Below the pieces are notes generated by a model. That model worked only from the letters and a program-made list of their open reading frames with translations, made no database searches and was not told the origin of the DNA. This document shows positions 9,207-19,104 of a stretch of DNA of 64,000 bases, piece after piece (the first letter of the stretch is position 1; every line of letters starts with the position of its first letter). The translations under genes and the position numbers were made by a program. The DNA comes from JAEXOD01 sp043805435 (GTDB taxonomy: Bacteria; Bacteroidota; Ignavibacteria; Ignavibacteriales; Melioribacteraceae), in contig JAZDHY010000051.1 in NCBI GenBank assembly GCA_043805435.1, positions 62,001-126,000 on the forward strand. The letters are read 5' to 3'.

Positions 9207-10016
9207 TTAAGAAAGAGAATCTATAATTTTATTATAAGAGATAATTGTTTCTTTAATTTTTGAAGGGAAATAAATGCTGTTATCGCAATATAATAAACTA
9301 CGGCTGATATTTATCATATAGTTTGAAATATAATTTTGGTTAAAAAGAGACACCACATCCTCAAGGCTGCCGCCTTGTGCACCAACACCGGGCACTAAAA
9401 CAAATAATTTATTAAAATTGGAAATATTTATTTTCAGTTCTTCAATATTTGTAGCCCCAAAAACAATTCCGCAATTATTATTTGTGTCCCAAAAATTAAC
9501 TTTATCAAGCACTTCCTGATAAAGGTATTTACCTCCCTCAAGTTTCATTTTTTCAAAATCGGACGAACTTTTATTTGAAGTTAAAACCAAAATAAAATTT
9601 ATTTTATCTTTATACTCCAAAAAAGGAGAAACGGAATCAATACCCATATAAGGATTTAGAGTAACCGAATCAAAATTATGATACTCAAAAATCGACTTTG
9701 CATACATCTGAGAAGTATTTCCAATATCTCCTCTTTTGGCATCACCTATTGTTAAAATATCCTTTGGAATAAACTCTAATGTCTTTTCAATAATATCTAA
9801 ACCTTTTAAGCCCATTTTTTCGTAAAAGGCAAAGTTTATTTTATAACTTCCTGCATATAAATATGTATTTTCAATTACTATTTGATTAAATTTTAACTCA
9901 GGGTCTTTTTCTTTTTTCAAATAATCTGGAATTTTATCAAAATCAGTATCCAAACCAACACAAATATGCATGTTTTTGTTACACAAATTCACAAATTTTT
10001 CCTGAGCACTTTTCAT
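9207..10016 (-). CDS. pyrF: Orotidine 5'-phosphate decarboxylase, class 2
   Basis: A 269-residue OMP decarboxylase that makes UMP in the last step of pyrimidine synthesis. The catalytic DxKxxDI motif is in GDAKRGDIGNTSQMYA. The length and the N-terminal HICVGLDTDFDKIPDYL are those of the class 2 (longer) subfamily. The phosphate-gripper region LVPGVGAQGG is intact. The ATG comes right after the rodA stop (2 bases between), so the two are surely co-transcribed. With pyrG at the head of the same array, two pyrimidine genes bracket the shape genes. Confidence 0.95.
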   Translation of the reverse strand: MKSAQEKFVNLCNKNMHICVGLDTDFDKIPDYLKKEKDPELKFNQIVIENTYLYAGSYKINFAFYEKMGLKGLDIIEKTLEFIPKDILTIGDAKRGDIGNTSQMYAKSIFEYHNFDSVTLNPYMGIDSVSPFLEYKDKINFILVLTSNKSSSDFEKMKLEGGKYLYQEVLDKVNFWDTNNNCGIVFGATNIEELKINISNFNKLFVLVPGVGAQGGSLEDVVSLFNQNYISNYMINISRSLLYCDNSIYFPSKIKETIISYNKIIDSLS

Positions 10017-10018
10017 TT

Positions 10019-11245
10019 TTAACTCTGCTTACGATTATTATAAATATTTAAGGTAAATCCAATTAATATAATATTTACCAATAATGAACTTCCTCCGTAA
10101 CTTAAAAAAGGAAGAGGTAAACCAACAACTGGAGTAACTCCTAAATTCATACCCAAATTAATTGCAAAATGGGTAAACATTAACGATAGTACTCCAATAA
10201 CAACAAGACTGCTAAATTTATTTGAAGCATTATATGAAAGATTAATTAATCTAATAAACAAATATACAAATAAACCTAAAGTAATAATACTGCCAATAAA
10301 TCCAAATTCTTCTCCAATTACACAAAAGATAAAATCGGTCCATTGTTCCGGAATATACCTTAATTGTGTCTGATTTCCATGTAAATACCCTTTTCCAAAT
10401 AATCCGCCCGAACCAATTGCTACTTTGGCCTGTAGCGCATTATAACCTGCCCCCAAAGGATCGGTTTCTGGATTAATAAAAGTTAAAATCCTATTTTGCT
10501 GATGAGGCCGCAAATATCTTAATGCAAAATCAAAAAAGAAACCGGCAGCAATATTTGTTATTAATACAGAAGCACTTGTAAAAATATTCTTCTTAAAATA
10601 AAATAATAATATTACAACCGCCAAAATTGATATTAGAAAAGAAATAGTTCCAAATAATGAAGCAAATGCTGCAACCCCCGGTGATAATACCATAAACAAA
10701 CTAAACAAACTAATACCACTCCAAAATACCATTGTAACAGTAATTGCAACAAAAACAATCGAAGTCCCAAAATCTGGTTCCAATAAAATCAACAAAATTG
10801 GTATCCCGCCAATAACTAAAGCAGTAGCAATTTCTTTGAAGCTATCCAGATTCCTCTTTTTTTCAGAAAGCCAATAAGCAAGCATTAAAATAGTACCTAT
10901 TTTTGCAAATTCGGATGGCTGAAATCCAAAAAAACCAAGATTTAACCAGCTTTTGGCACCATAAACCTGCTTTCCTATAAAGTGTACTGCAATTAATAAA
11001 ACAATAGATGCAATATAACTTGGTACAGACGCAAATTTAATAAATTGAGATGGAACGGCATAAACTAAAAATAACGTAATAATTGAACCGATTGCCCAAA
11101 ACAGTTGACGCGAAAAATTAGACGAAGCAGTTGGGTGATTAACTGTTGCGCTGTAAATAGCAATTAAACCCATCATAGTTAATAATATAGTAGGAATAAA
11201 TATTTCCAAATCAAACTTGTCTTTTAATCTATACCCAACTTTCAT
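10019..11245 (-). CDS. rodA: RodA, SEDS-family peptidoglycan polymerase
   Basis: A 408-residue polytopic membrane protein of the SEDS (FtsW/RodA/SpoVE) family, the glycosyltransferase that polymerises peptidoglycan during elongation together with PBP2. About ten hydrophobic segments are visible. The family signatures WLNLGFFGFQPSEFAKI, LLEPDFGTSIVF, the EQWTDFIFCVIGEEFGF loop and PLPFLSYGGSS near the C-terminus are all intact. AAGGAAA precedes the ATG, which follows directly on the mrdA stop. Placement next to mrdA and mreBCD supports RodA rather than FtsW. Confidence 0.95.
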   Translation of the reverse strand: MKVGYRLKDKFDLEIFIPTILLTMMGLIAIYSATVNHPTASSNFSRQLFWAIGSIITLFLVYAVPSQFIKFASVPSYIASIVLLIAVHFIGKQVYGAKSWLNLGFFGFQPSEFAKIGTILMLAYWLSEKKRNLDSFKEIATALVIGGIPILLILLEPDFGTSIVFVAITVTMVFWSGISLFSLFMVLSPGVAAFASLFGTISFLISILAVVILLFYFKKNIFTSASVLITNIAAGFFFDFALRYLRPHQQNRILTFINPETDPLGAGYNALQAKVAIGSGGLFGKGYLHGNQTQLRYIPEQWTDFIFCVIGEEFGFIGSIITLGLFVYLFIRLINLSYNASNKFSSLVVIGVLSLMFTHFAINLGMNLGVTPVVGLPLPFLSYGGSSLLVNIILIGFTLNIYNNRKQS

Positions 11246-13051
11246 TTAATTTCCTTTTAAAGAATCCTTTTTTACAGATTCATTTTTTACAACTTTTTTA
11301 TTTTTTTCCAAATATGCAATCATTACATCACGCGCAATAGGAGCTGCATGAGTACCTCCAAATCCAACATTATGTACAATTACGGCAACTGCAATTTTAG
11401 GATTATCATAAGGGGCAAATCCTATAAAAAGGGCATGATCTGAGCCATGCGGGTTTTGTGATGTTCCGGTCTTCCCAGCTATAACAAAGCCGTTCTGTTT
11501 GATATGTGTTGCAGTACCGGCACCATTAACCACCAAATACATCCCTTCTCTAACAATATCAAAATATTCTCTTTTTATATCAACTTTAATCTCTTTTTTC
11601 TCAAAAGGAACAAATTTTTGACTTTTGTTATCAACAAAACCTTTAACAAAATGAGGTTCATATGTAACACCATAATTAGCAAGCATTGCAGTATATTGCG
11701 CCAGCTGTATTATTGAAGTGCTTAATTCCCCTTGTCCAATACCAAGACTAACTAAAAAACCATTCCCCCATTTGTTTTTTCCAAAAGCTTTATCATAATA
11801 GCCCCTGTCCGGTACAAGACCGGGAAGTTCTTCACCAATATCAATTCCCGTTTTTAAACCAAAGCCAAATTTATGAGCATATTCTGCCCATTTATCAATT
11901 CCTATTTTTAAAATTAATTGATAATAAAACGTATTGCACGATTTTTCAATTGATTGCTGAATATTTACATTACCATGTGCACCATGACATTTAAAAAATC
12001 TATTTCCAAACTGAAAACCACCCGGACAGTTTATATGATAATCAGGAGTGATAATTCCCTCTTGAAGAGCAACTAATGCCTCAAACATTTTAAATGTTGA
12101 ACCGGGAGGATTAACTGACATTGTAGCACGATTAAACAAAGGTTTATTAGGGTCACTCAATAATTGAGCCCAATCATTATTTGTAGTAAATGAGGTTAAT
12201 TTCTCCAAATCAAAATCAGGGGAACTTACAAAAGCAAGAATTTCTCCGGTACTCGGTTCAATGGCAACCAACGAACCTTGTCTTCCTTTAAAACCGTCTT
12301 CAGCAGCTTTTTGAGCAGCTAAATCAATACCTAAAACCAAATCATTTCCTTTAACAATTTTTTTATCATCATTGCCATTATTGTATCGTCCAATAATTCG
12401 CTGTTGAGCATCAAATAAAATATACTTAATCCCTTGTTCGCCTCTAAGATATTTTTCGTATCCTCGTTCAATCCCCGTCAACCCTATCATGTCACCCATC
12501 CGGTATTGGCCTTTATGCTGCTTTAGCTTTTCCTGCGAAATTTCGCGAATATAACCAAACATATGAGCACCCTTAACACCATGCGAATAATCCCTTTCCG
12601 AATCGGTAATATAATTTACACCGGCTAAATCATCGGAATTTTCTTCATACCATGCAATAAATTTAAAATCAACTCCTCTTTTTATCAAACGTGGAATATA
12701 TTTTGAATATCCCTGATTTTGTTTTAATATCTTTGATAATGTACCTGTTTCAAATGCTAGATGTTCATCTAATTTGTCATTTAATTTTGTATTGTAAAAT
12801 GCCGGAGTTATTTGAACTGAAAATGAAGGTCGATTATTTACCAAAACATTATAATTCCTATCATATACAATCCCGCGAGGAGCTTGCTGATATATTTCTT
12901 TAATACTGTTTTCAGATGATTTTTCATTATATATCAAATCATCTATTAATTGCATTTTAATCATCTGAAATAACAGCACAAAGCAAAATCCAATAACTAT
13001 TATTGAAAGAATTGATTTTCGTGTGGGGGATGCTATTTCAACGTCTATCAT
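11246..13051 (-). CDS. mrdA: Penicillin-binding protein 2 (peptidoglycan transpeptidase)
   Basis: A 601-residue class B penicillin-binding protein, the transpeptidase partner of RodA. It has one N-terminal membrane anchor (residues about 14-33), a dimerisation domain with the ARGIVYDRN-like start (here PRGIVYDRNYNVLVNN), and the catalytic domain. The active-site triad of motifs is complete: PPGSTFK (Ser-x-x-Lys), EKSCNTF (Ser-x-Asn) and AGKTGTSQNPHG (Lys-Thr-Gly). The ATG overlaps the mreD stop as ATGA, which implies translational coupling. The C-terminal tail is Lys-rich, which is common. Confidence 0.95.
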   Translation of the reverse strand: MIDVEIASPTRKSILSIIVIGFCFVLLFQMIKMQLIDDLIYNEKSSENSIKEIYQQAPRGIVYDRNYNVLVNNRPSFSVQITPAFYNTKLNDKLDEHLAFETGTLSKILKQNQGYSKYIPRLIKRGVDFKFIAWYEENSDDLAGVNYITDSERDYSHGVKGAHMFGYIREISQEKLKQHKGQYRMGDMIGLTGIERGYEKYLRGEQGIKYILFDAQQRIIGRYNNGNDDKKIVKGNDLVLGIDLAAQKAAEDGFKGRQGSLVAIEPSTGEILAFVSSPDFDLEKLTSFTTNNDWAQLLSDPNKPLFNRATMSVNPPGSTFKMFEALVALQEGIITPDYHINCPGGFQFGNRFFKCHGAHGNVNIQQSIEKSCNTFYYQLILKIGIDKWAEYAHKFGFGLKTGIDIGEELPGLVPDRGYYDKAFGKNKWGNGFLVSLGIGQGELSTSIIQLAQYTAMLANYGVTYEPHFVKGFVDNKSQKFVPFEKKEIKVDIKREYFDIVREGMYLVVNGAGTATHIKQNGFVIAGKTGTSQNPHGSDHALFIGFAPYDNPKIAVAVIVHNVGFGGTHAAPIARDVMIAYLEKNKKVVKNESVKKDSLKGN

Positions 13052-13539
13052 TTTAATCTTTCAATTTTATTGTTATAGATTATTGAAGGCAGACTGAAAG
13101 CCGAAGAATATAAACCGGGTAAAAGGCTTCGTTTAATAATAAACAAAGATAAAGTAGAAATATTTTCGGAGGCAGACAATATAGATATTATTAAAGAATC
13201 AACACTTGAACAAATAAAAACTATAAACATGAACAAAACCGAACCTAAAGTTAAATCAATTTTATTTTCATTAAAAAAGTAACCTGCAATAAAACCTGCA
13301 AGTGTTTTACTAAACATCGAACTTCCGATTATGCCGCCTGAAATTAGATCAAACATAAAACCGATAATAAATCCTAACACCATTCCATACATTTGTCCTT
13401 TTTTTATCGAAAAATAAATTACCGGTAAAATAATTAAATCCGGGCCAATATTATTATACGAAATTAATGGAACAACCGTAAGTTGCAAAAGAACTAAAGG
13501 AATAAATATTAATATAGGGGCAGTAAATTTTTTTATCAT
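13048..13539 (-). CDS. mreD: Rod shape-determining protein MreD
   Basis: A 163-residue very hydrophobic protein with about five membrane segments, in the position and of the size expected for MreD, the integral membrane part of the elongasome. Sequence conservation in this family is low; the GLVLGFIIGFMFDLISGG-like segment (here GMVLGFIIGFMFDLISGG) is the recognisable MreD feature. It overlaps mreC by ATGA at one end and mrdA by ATGA at the other. The call rests partly on this context. Confidence 0.9.
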   Translation of the reverse strand: MIKKFTAPILIFIPLVLLQLTVVPLISYNNIGPDLIILPVIYFSIKKGQMYGMVLGFIIGFMFDLISGGIIGSSMFSKTLAGFIAGYFFNENKIDLTLGSVLFMFIVFICSSVDSLIISILSASENISTLSLFIIKRSLLPGLYSSAFSLPSIIYNNKIERLK

Positions 13540-14372
13540 TTTTTAATTTTTATCAAGTTTTTTAACGAATCAATCTGTGGATCTCTTTTAATTGGCAACA
13601 CATAAACATGCGAAAGCCACTCAATATTTACAAACGGTTCAATAATAACAAGACTGATAAAACCGGTTAAATTTCTTTCCTTTTCTTTAACAATACCAAT
13701 AGGAATATTAGGAGGAAAAATTGAACTAAAATCTGACGTAATTATTCTATCACCAATTAAAACATCATCAATGCCTTGTATATTTGAAATAATTAAACTA
13801 TTCCCATCCCAATGTAATATACCGTCTATTCCGCTTCTTTGGTCTTTTACGGCAATTTTAAGATGTGCATTTTTAATATGCCTAACAAGCGAATAATTAT
13901 CACTTGTCTGTTGAATAATGCCAACAAGCCCTTTATCGTTAATAACGGGCATTCCTTTTGAGATTCCGTCATTTAGACCAAGATTAATTATTAAATTACC
14001 CTGTACTGCAGATACAAGTTTAGAAACAACCTTTGCACTAATAATTTTTGTATTAATTGTATCCTGCATTTTAAGGAGGCTTTTTAATTCAAGGTTTTGT
14101 AGGGCATAATCGCGAAGCAAATTATTTTCCAGCATTAATTCAGCGTTTTTGTGTTTTAGAGCTAAAATATTATCTTCGTTATAAAACAAATGAACAAACT
14201 CGGTAAAAAAGGAATTAAAAATTGAAAATGAACCAAACGAATATCTGCGTATGGAATTCATAGCTTCATTATCGTTTAAAGATAAGAAGAACAAACTGAT
14301 CACCAAAAGAAGGCATAAATAAATATATTCTTTTAATGTATAAAAAAATCTTTTTAAAAAACTTAACATCAA
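13536..14372 (-). CDS. mreC: Rod shape-determining protein MreC
   Basis: A 278-residue bitopic protein: a membrane helix at about residues 15-31, a coiled-coil-like stretch at about 65-105 and then the two beta domains of MreC with GLNDGISKGMPVINDKGLVG and GIDGILHWDG. MreC scaffolds the elongasome in the periplasm and binds PBP2. It overlaps mreB upstream and mreD downstream by 4 bases each. There is no unusual feature; the C-terminal tail beyond the second beta domain is short. Confidence 0.94.
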   Translation of the reverse strand: MMLSFLKRFFYTLKEYIYLCLLLVISLFFLSLNDNEAMNSIRRYSFGSFSIFNSFFTEFVHLFYNEDNILALKHKNAELMLENNLLRDYALQNLELKSLLKMQDTINTKIISAKVVSKLVSAVQGNLIINLGLNDGISKGMPVINDKGLVGIIQQTSDNYSLVRHIKNAHLKIAVKDQRSGIDGILHWDGNSLIISNIQGIDDVLIGDRIITSDFSSIFPPNIPIGIVKEKERNLTGFISLVIIEPFVNIEWLSHVYVLPIKRDPQIDSLKNLIKIKK

Positions 14373-15394
14373 TAAGTACGTTTGCGAATAAATACTTTTG
14401 AATATCTATTAATATTATCAATAGCTTTGCCGGTTCCTCTTACAACAGCCGTTAAAGGATCATCGGCAACATGCACCGGTAATTTTGTTTCCATCCTGAT
14501 TCTTTCATCCAAACCTTTTAATAAAGCACCACCACCGGAAAGCATTACACCTCTTTCTAAAATATCAGCAGATAATTCAGGAGGAGTTCTTTCTAAAGTA
14601 GCTTTTACCGCTTCAACAATTTGAGAAATGTTTTCATTAAGAGCTTCTCGTATTTCAACACTGCTTACTTCTGCGGTTTTAGGAATACCACCAATTAAAT
14701 CTCTTCCTTTAACCTGAATGGTAATCTCTTCTTTCAACGGTACTGCCGAACCAACTTCGCATTTAATAACTTCACTGGTTCTTTCACCTATCAACAAGTT
14801 ATAATTTTTCTTAAAAAATTGCATTATGGCGTTATTCATCTCATCGCCCGCAATTCTTATGGATTCTTCGTGTACAATACCCGATAATGCAATAACGGCA
14901 ATTTCAGTAGTTCCGCCGCCAATATCAATAATCATATTTCCAATAGGAGCTTCAACATCCAAACCAACACCAATTGCGGCCGCCATCGGTTCAGCAATTA
15001 AATGCACTTCTTTAGCACCCGCATGTTCAGCGGCATCCCGTACAGCACGTTTTTCAACCTCTGTAACACCACTTGGCACAGCAATTACAATTCTTCTGGT
15101 AGAAAATGACCCTGAACTCACTTTGCGGATAAATTCTTTAATCATTGCCTCAGCTATTTCAAAATCAGCAATAACGCCATCTCTCATTGGTCTTACAACA
15201 CGTATATCTTTATGTTCACGTCCCTGCATTTCTTTGGCTTTATTACCAATAGCAATAATTTTTTTTGTGGATCTTTCAAAAGCTACAATAGAAGGTTCGT
15301 TTAATACAATATTTTTCCCTTTTAAATATACAAGGGTATTAGCTGTTCCTAAATCAATAGCAATATCTGTTGAAAATATATTTAGAAAACCCAT
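14369..15394 (-). CDS. mreB: Rod shape-determining protein MreB (bacterial actin)
   Basis: A 341-residue actin-fold ATPase that organises lateral wall growth. Nucleotide-site motifs are all visible: DLGTANTLVYLKGK (phosphate 1), IAEPMAAAIGVGL, MIIDIGGGTTEIAVIALSG (phosphate 2) and MLSGGGALLKGLDERI (adenosine). AGAGGA lies upstream, inside the purH stop region. It is the first gene of the ATGA-coupled block mreB-mreC-mreD-mrdA. The length matches the family (about 340 residues). Confidence 0.97.
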   Translation of the reverse strand: MGFLNIFSTDIAIDLGTANTLVYLKGKNIVLNEPSIVAFERSTKKIIAIGNKAKEMQGREHKDIRVVRPMRDGVIADFEIAEAMIKEFIRKVSSGSFSTRRIVIAVPSGVTEVEKRAVRDAAEHAGAKEVHLIAEPMAAAIGVGLDVEAPIGNMIIDIGGGTTEIAVIALSGIVHEESIRIAGDEMNNAIMQFFKKNYNLLIGERTSEVIKCEVGSAVPLKEEITIQVKGRDLIGGIPKTAEVSSVEIREALNENISQIVEAVKATLERTPPELSADILERGVMLSGGGALLKGLDERIRMETKLPVHVADDPLTAVVRGTGKAIDNINRYSKVFIRKRTY

Positions 15395-15402
15395 AGTTCC
15401 TC

Positions 15403-16923
15403 TTAATGTTTAAAATTTCTAACACCGGTAAAATACATAGCAATATTGCTGTTATCAGCAGCAGCTATAACTTCATTATCACGTACTGATCCACCCGGTT
15501 GAATGACTGTTGTAATTCCGTTTTTTATAATTTCTTCTAATCCATCCGCAAATGGAAAAAATGCATCAGAAGCAGCAACAGCTCCTATTAATGAATGATT
15601 TTGCTCTTTTGCCTTTATGCCGGCAATTTTTGCAGAATCTACTCTTGACATTTGACCGGCTCCTACACCAACAACTTTTTTGTCTTTTACATAAATTATT
15701 GTATTCGATTTTACATGTTTGCATATTACCCATGCAAGTTTTAAATCTTCATATTCAGTTGGCGAACACTCTTTTTTGGTCACTAATTTTATTGTGTCTT
15801 TTGGAAAAATCGATTTATCGGATTCTTGAACCAATAAACCCCCTAAAACACTTTTAATTTGTATGTCAGCTTTTTCAATATTTTTTATCTTAATAATTCT
15901 TCTGTTTTTCTTTTTTCTTAATTCTTCTAAAGCATCAACATCGTAATCCGGTGCACAAATAATTTCTAGAAAAATTTCATTTAGTTTTTTGGCAGTATCC
16001 AAATCTACCTTTGCGTTAAAGGCAACAATGCCGCCAAAAGAAGAAACCGGATCTGTTGTTAATGCTCTTGTATATGCTTCATAAACAGTATTACCAATTG
16101 CAGCACCACACGGATTAGTATGTTTAATAATTACACAGGATGTTTCTTCCATGTCACTAATCAATTCAACTGCGGCATTTAAGTCAACTATATTATTATA
16201 CGATAATTCTTTGCCATGTAAAAAATCGAAATAATTATCAAAATTGCCATAATAATAAGCTTTTTGATGAGGATTTTCACCATATCTTAATTGTTCATAT
16301 AGTTTATAATTTAATCTAATATCTAATTTTTTAACATTAAATTCTTTTTCAAAATAGTTAGAAATAACTGTATCATAATATGCTGTATGCGCAAATGCGG
16401 CAACTGCAAGTTTTTGTCTTGCTTCAATATCTAATTTACCTTCCTCTAACAATGTAACAAAGTCATCATATTGCTCGGGGCTGGTCAAAACAGATACATA
16501 CTTGTAATTTTTTGCTGCAGCCCGTATTAAACTTGGGCCTCCAATATCAATATTTTCAACTTTTGTATCTAAATCAATATCGGCTCTTGCTGCTACCTGC
16601 GGGAACGGATACAAATTAACACAAACAATTTCAATTTGATTAATATTATTTTCAATAGCTTGCTTTATGTCTTCTTTTTTGTCCGGTCTAATTAATATTC
16701 CACCAAATATTTTGGGTTGTAATGTTTTTACTCGTCCATCAAATATTTCCGGAAATCCGGTATAATCACTTACTTCAACACAATTTACGTTATTTTCAGC
16801 TAATATTTTAGCTGTTTTACCGGTAGCTAATATTGTGTAATCTAAGAGATTTAATCTTTTACAAAAATCTACAATATTGTTTTTATCAGACACACTAACT
16901 AAAGCGTATTTGTTTATTTTCAT
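15403..16923 (-). CDS. purH: Bifunctional AICAR transformylase / IMP cyclohydrolase
   Basis: A 506-residue PurH that carries out the last two steps of IMP synthesis. The N-terminal MGS-like IMP cyclohydrolase domain (to about residue 195) has LATGKTAKIL and GFPEIFDGRVKTLQPKI. The C-terminal transformylase domain has the catalytic Lys-His pair in IIKHTNPCGAAIG and ends with GVGAGQMSRVDSAKIA and the VIQPGGSVRD motif. It follows purN by 3 bases and precedes mreB by 8 bases, so purine synthesis and cell shape share a transcript unless an internal promoter exists. Confidence 0.96.
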   Translation of the reverse strand: MKINKYALVSVSDKNNIVDFCKRLNLLDYTILATGKTAKILAENNVNCVEVSDYTGFPEIFDGRVKTLQPKIFGGILIRPDKKEDIKQAIENNINQIEIVCVNLYPFPQVAARADIDLDTKVENIDIGGPSLIRAAAKNYKYVSVLTSPEQYDDFVTLLEEGKLDIEARQKLAVAAFAHTAYYDTVISNYFEKEFNVKKLDIRLNYKLYEQLRYGENPHQKAYYYGNFDNYFDFLHGKELSYNNIVDLNAAVELISDMEETSCVIIKHTNPCGAAIGNTVYEAYTRALTTDPVSSFGGIVAFNAKVDLDTAKKLNEIFLEIICAPDYDVDALEELRKKKNRRIIKIKNIEKADIQIKSVLGGLLVQESDKSIFPKDTIKLVTKKECSPTEYEDLKLAWVICKHVKSNTIIYVKDKKVVGVGAGQMSRVDSAKIAGIKAKEQNHSLIGAVAASDAFFPFADGLEEIIKNGITTVIQPGGSVRDNEVIAAADNSNIAMYFTGVRNFKH

Positions 16924-16926
16924 AAT

Positions 16927-17544
16927 TTACTCGTTTATATAAACTCGATTGTTTTTTATTATTATTTTATGTTCTGCAATTTTGCTAATTACATAAGGTA
17001 ATATGGTGTGTTCAATTTTAAGAACTTTTTCAGCAATTTCCTCTGCATTTTCAACATCAGAAATATCTACGGCTTGTTGAGCAATAATTAGTCCTTCATC
17101 ATAAACCTTGTTCACAAAATGAACAGAAGCACCGGTAACTTTAACTGATTTATTAAATACAGCCTGATGAACATTAAGTCCGTACATTCCTTTTCCACCA
17201 AAGGAAGGAAGTAATGCAGGATGGATATTTATTATTTTGTTTTCAAATTTATCAATAAAACTATCAGGTATTTTTTTCAAATATCCGGCCAAAACAATTA
17301 AATCAACATCATTATTTTTTAATTTCTCTGCTAAAATATCGTATGATTTTTCAGTTTCCAATTTATCCGGACTTATTAGAAATGTAGGAATGTTATTGCT
17401 TTTAGCAATTTTTAATCCATAAGCTTCTTTATTATTGGAAATTACATATTTTATAGAAACAATATTTAAGTTTTCTTTAAAATACTCAATTATTGAACTT
17501 AGATTTGAACCACGACCTGAAATAAAAACTGCAATATTTAACAT
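16927..17544 (-). CDS. purN: Phosphoribosylglycinamide formyltransferase
   Basis: A 205-residue GAR transformylase that uses 10-formyl-THF for the third step of purine synthesis. GRGSNLSSII binds the GAR phosphate. INIHPALLPSF holds the catalytic Asn and His, and VYDEGLIIAQ holds the catalytic Asp. The size is standard. It is upstream of purH with 3 bases between, so the two act in one pathway and from one transcript. It starts 64 bases after the TPR gene ends. Confidence 0.95.
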   Translation of the reverse strand: MLNIAVFISGRGSNLSSIIEYFKENLNIVSIKYVISNNKEAYGLKIAKSNNIPTFLISPDKLETEKSYDILAEKLKNNDVDLIVLAGYLKKIPDSFIDKFENKIINIHPALLPSFGGKGMYGLNVHQAVFNKSVKVTGASVHFVNKVYDEGLIIAQQAVDISDVENAEEIAEKVLKIEHTILPYVISKIAEHKIIIKNNRVYINE

Positions 17545-17608
17545 ATTTTACTAATTCAATTTTAAAATGTATTTAAAATATGATTAATTATCAATAACAA
17601 AAATAATA

Positions 17609-19102
17609 TTAATCAATCTTTAATTTTCGTTTTAATTTATTAATTAAAGGTTGATATTTATCTTTAAAGTAATATTCGTTTGTATCTTCAGCAAGTTTAA
17701 TATATTTAATTGCTTCGTTAGTTTTTTTTAGCTTATAAAAATATAAGGCTTTTAAATAATTAAAATAAGGGATACCCCATTTTTCTTTATTTAGTTTTTT
17801 CGGATAAACTTTTGTAAGATAATAATTTGCATCTTCCAACTCTTTTTTATTAATAAAAGAATCAGCTAGATACAAGTAAGCAATCATTTTAGAATCATCA
17901 TCCTTATAACTGCTAATATGAGTTTTGAGATTAGAAATCACCGAATCATATTTTGCAGATTCAAGGTTATTTTGGTTCGCTAATAAATTCTTTCGTTCGT
18001 ATGTCCAGCCATAATTTTTAACTCTTTTCCCCTCTTCAAAAGCGTATATATCTTCTTGAATATCATCGTTCCCTGAATTTGTATTGGCAATACATTGTTC
18101 AGATTCATCATTTTTGCCCAACATTTCATAACAAAAAGCTAATCTATAATTTGTTATGCCTAAATAATCAATTGATTTAGTTAGTTCTGTAAATTTATTA
18201 AAGTATTCAATTGCTTTTTCAAAATCATTTCTTCTAAAGTATATATCACCTTTTAAAAAATATGAAAAAGCAGTGGTCTGTTGAAAATTTTGATTATTTA
18301 ATGAAATTACCCTATTTAACAATTTTTCCGCATTTTGTAAATCTCTGTTCAACAAATGAGTAATTGCACACTGATACAAAAAGAGTGTATTTTTTGGATA
18401 CTTATTTATAATATTATAAAGATTTATTGTTGAACTGTCATATTCCGCAAAATAATCCGAATATATTTTACCTAAATGAAATGAGGCTTCTGTTTTAGAG
18501 TTCATCCCTTTTTTTAATGCAATCTGAATGTTATTAAATCCTTTATTTTGATCTGCCGTTAATCCGGTTAAATTTAATGCCCATTTAAATACCGATGGAA
18601 CAAAACCTAAAGCGTACTGAAATATGCCAATTCCTAAATTTGCATCATAATATACAGGATTTTCTTCTAAAACATCTTCAAAATATCCTATCGAACTTTT
18701 TGTTGCCCAAAATGCGTCTAAGTTTTTTTCGGCAGTTGATAATGCCATTGCCTTAAACATATAAGCTTTACCAAGCAAATAGTTAATTTCGTATTTTTTT
18801 TCTGCATTGCTTAATTTATTATTAAGCTTTTCAATTCCTAAATTTAGGTATTTAAAAAACACTTCATAATCACCTTCGTCTTTATTTCCTAAATATGTCC
18901 ATAGGTAATTTTGAGACATATATAAATACCCTTCGGGTTCGTTTGGGTATGTTTCTATTATTGTATTATAAATTTTTTCAGACTCTTTAATCTGAAAATT
19001 ATATGACAATTCCAATCCTTTTTTAATAAGGCTTTCTTTTTCAACTGCACAAATGTTATTTGCAATAAATACAAAAAATAAAAGAACAAATATTTTTTTC
19101 AA
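17609..19102 (-). CDS. Exported tetratricopeptide-repeat protein
   Basis: A 497-residue protein with a cleavable-looking signal peptide (residues 1-19, ending ANNICA) followed by helical TPR-like repeats throughout. Examples of the repeat core are PEGYLYMSQNYLW near residue 55, the GDIYFRRNDFEKAIEYFNKF unit near 287 and YLKALYFYKLKKTNEAIKYI close to the C-terminus. The start is TTG at 19102; there is no nearby ATG and the signal sequence begins exactly there. It lies between pyrG (2 bases) and purN (64 bases). TPR proteins of this kind are usually periplasmic scaffolds; the partner is unknown and no enzymatic motif is seen. Confidence 0.75.
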   Translation of the reverse strand: MKKIFVLLFFVFIANNICAVEKESLIKKGLELSYNFQIKESEKIYNTIIETYPNEPEGYLYMSQNYLWTYLGNKDEGDYEVFFKYLNLGIEKLNNKLSNAEKKYEINYLLGKAYMFKAMALSTAEKNLDAFWATKSSIGYFEDVLEENPVYYDANLGIGIFQYALGFVPSVFKWALNLTGLTADQNKGFNNIQIALKKGMNSKTEASFHLGKIYSDYFAEYDSSTINLYNIINKYPKNTLFLYQCAITHLLNRDLQNAEKLLNRVISLNNQNFQQTTAFSYFLKGDIYFRRNDFEKAIEYFNKFTELTKSIDYLGITNYRLAFCYEMLGKNDESEQCIANTNSGNDDIQEDIYAFEEGKRVKNYGWTYERKNLLANQNNLESAKYDSVISNLKTHISSYKDDDSKMIAYLYLADSFINKKELEDANYYLTKVYPKKLNKEKWGIPYFNYLKALYFYKLKKTNEAIKYIKLAEDTNEYYFKDKYQPLINKLKRKLKID

Positions 19103-19104
19103 GA

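Noticed and set aside
14826..15413. A 195-codon open frame on the plus strand opposite mreB
   Set aside because: It is antisense to a perfectly conserved MreB, is low in complexity (Ile/Ser/Pro-rich) and has no recognisable domain; the codon pattern of mreB explains it.
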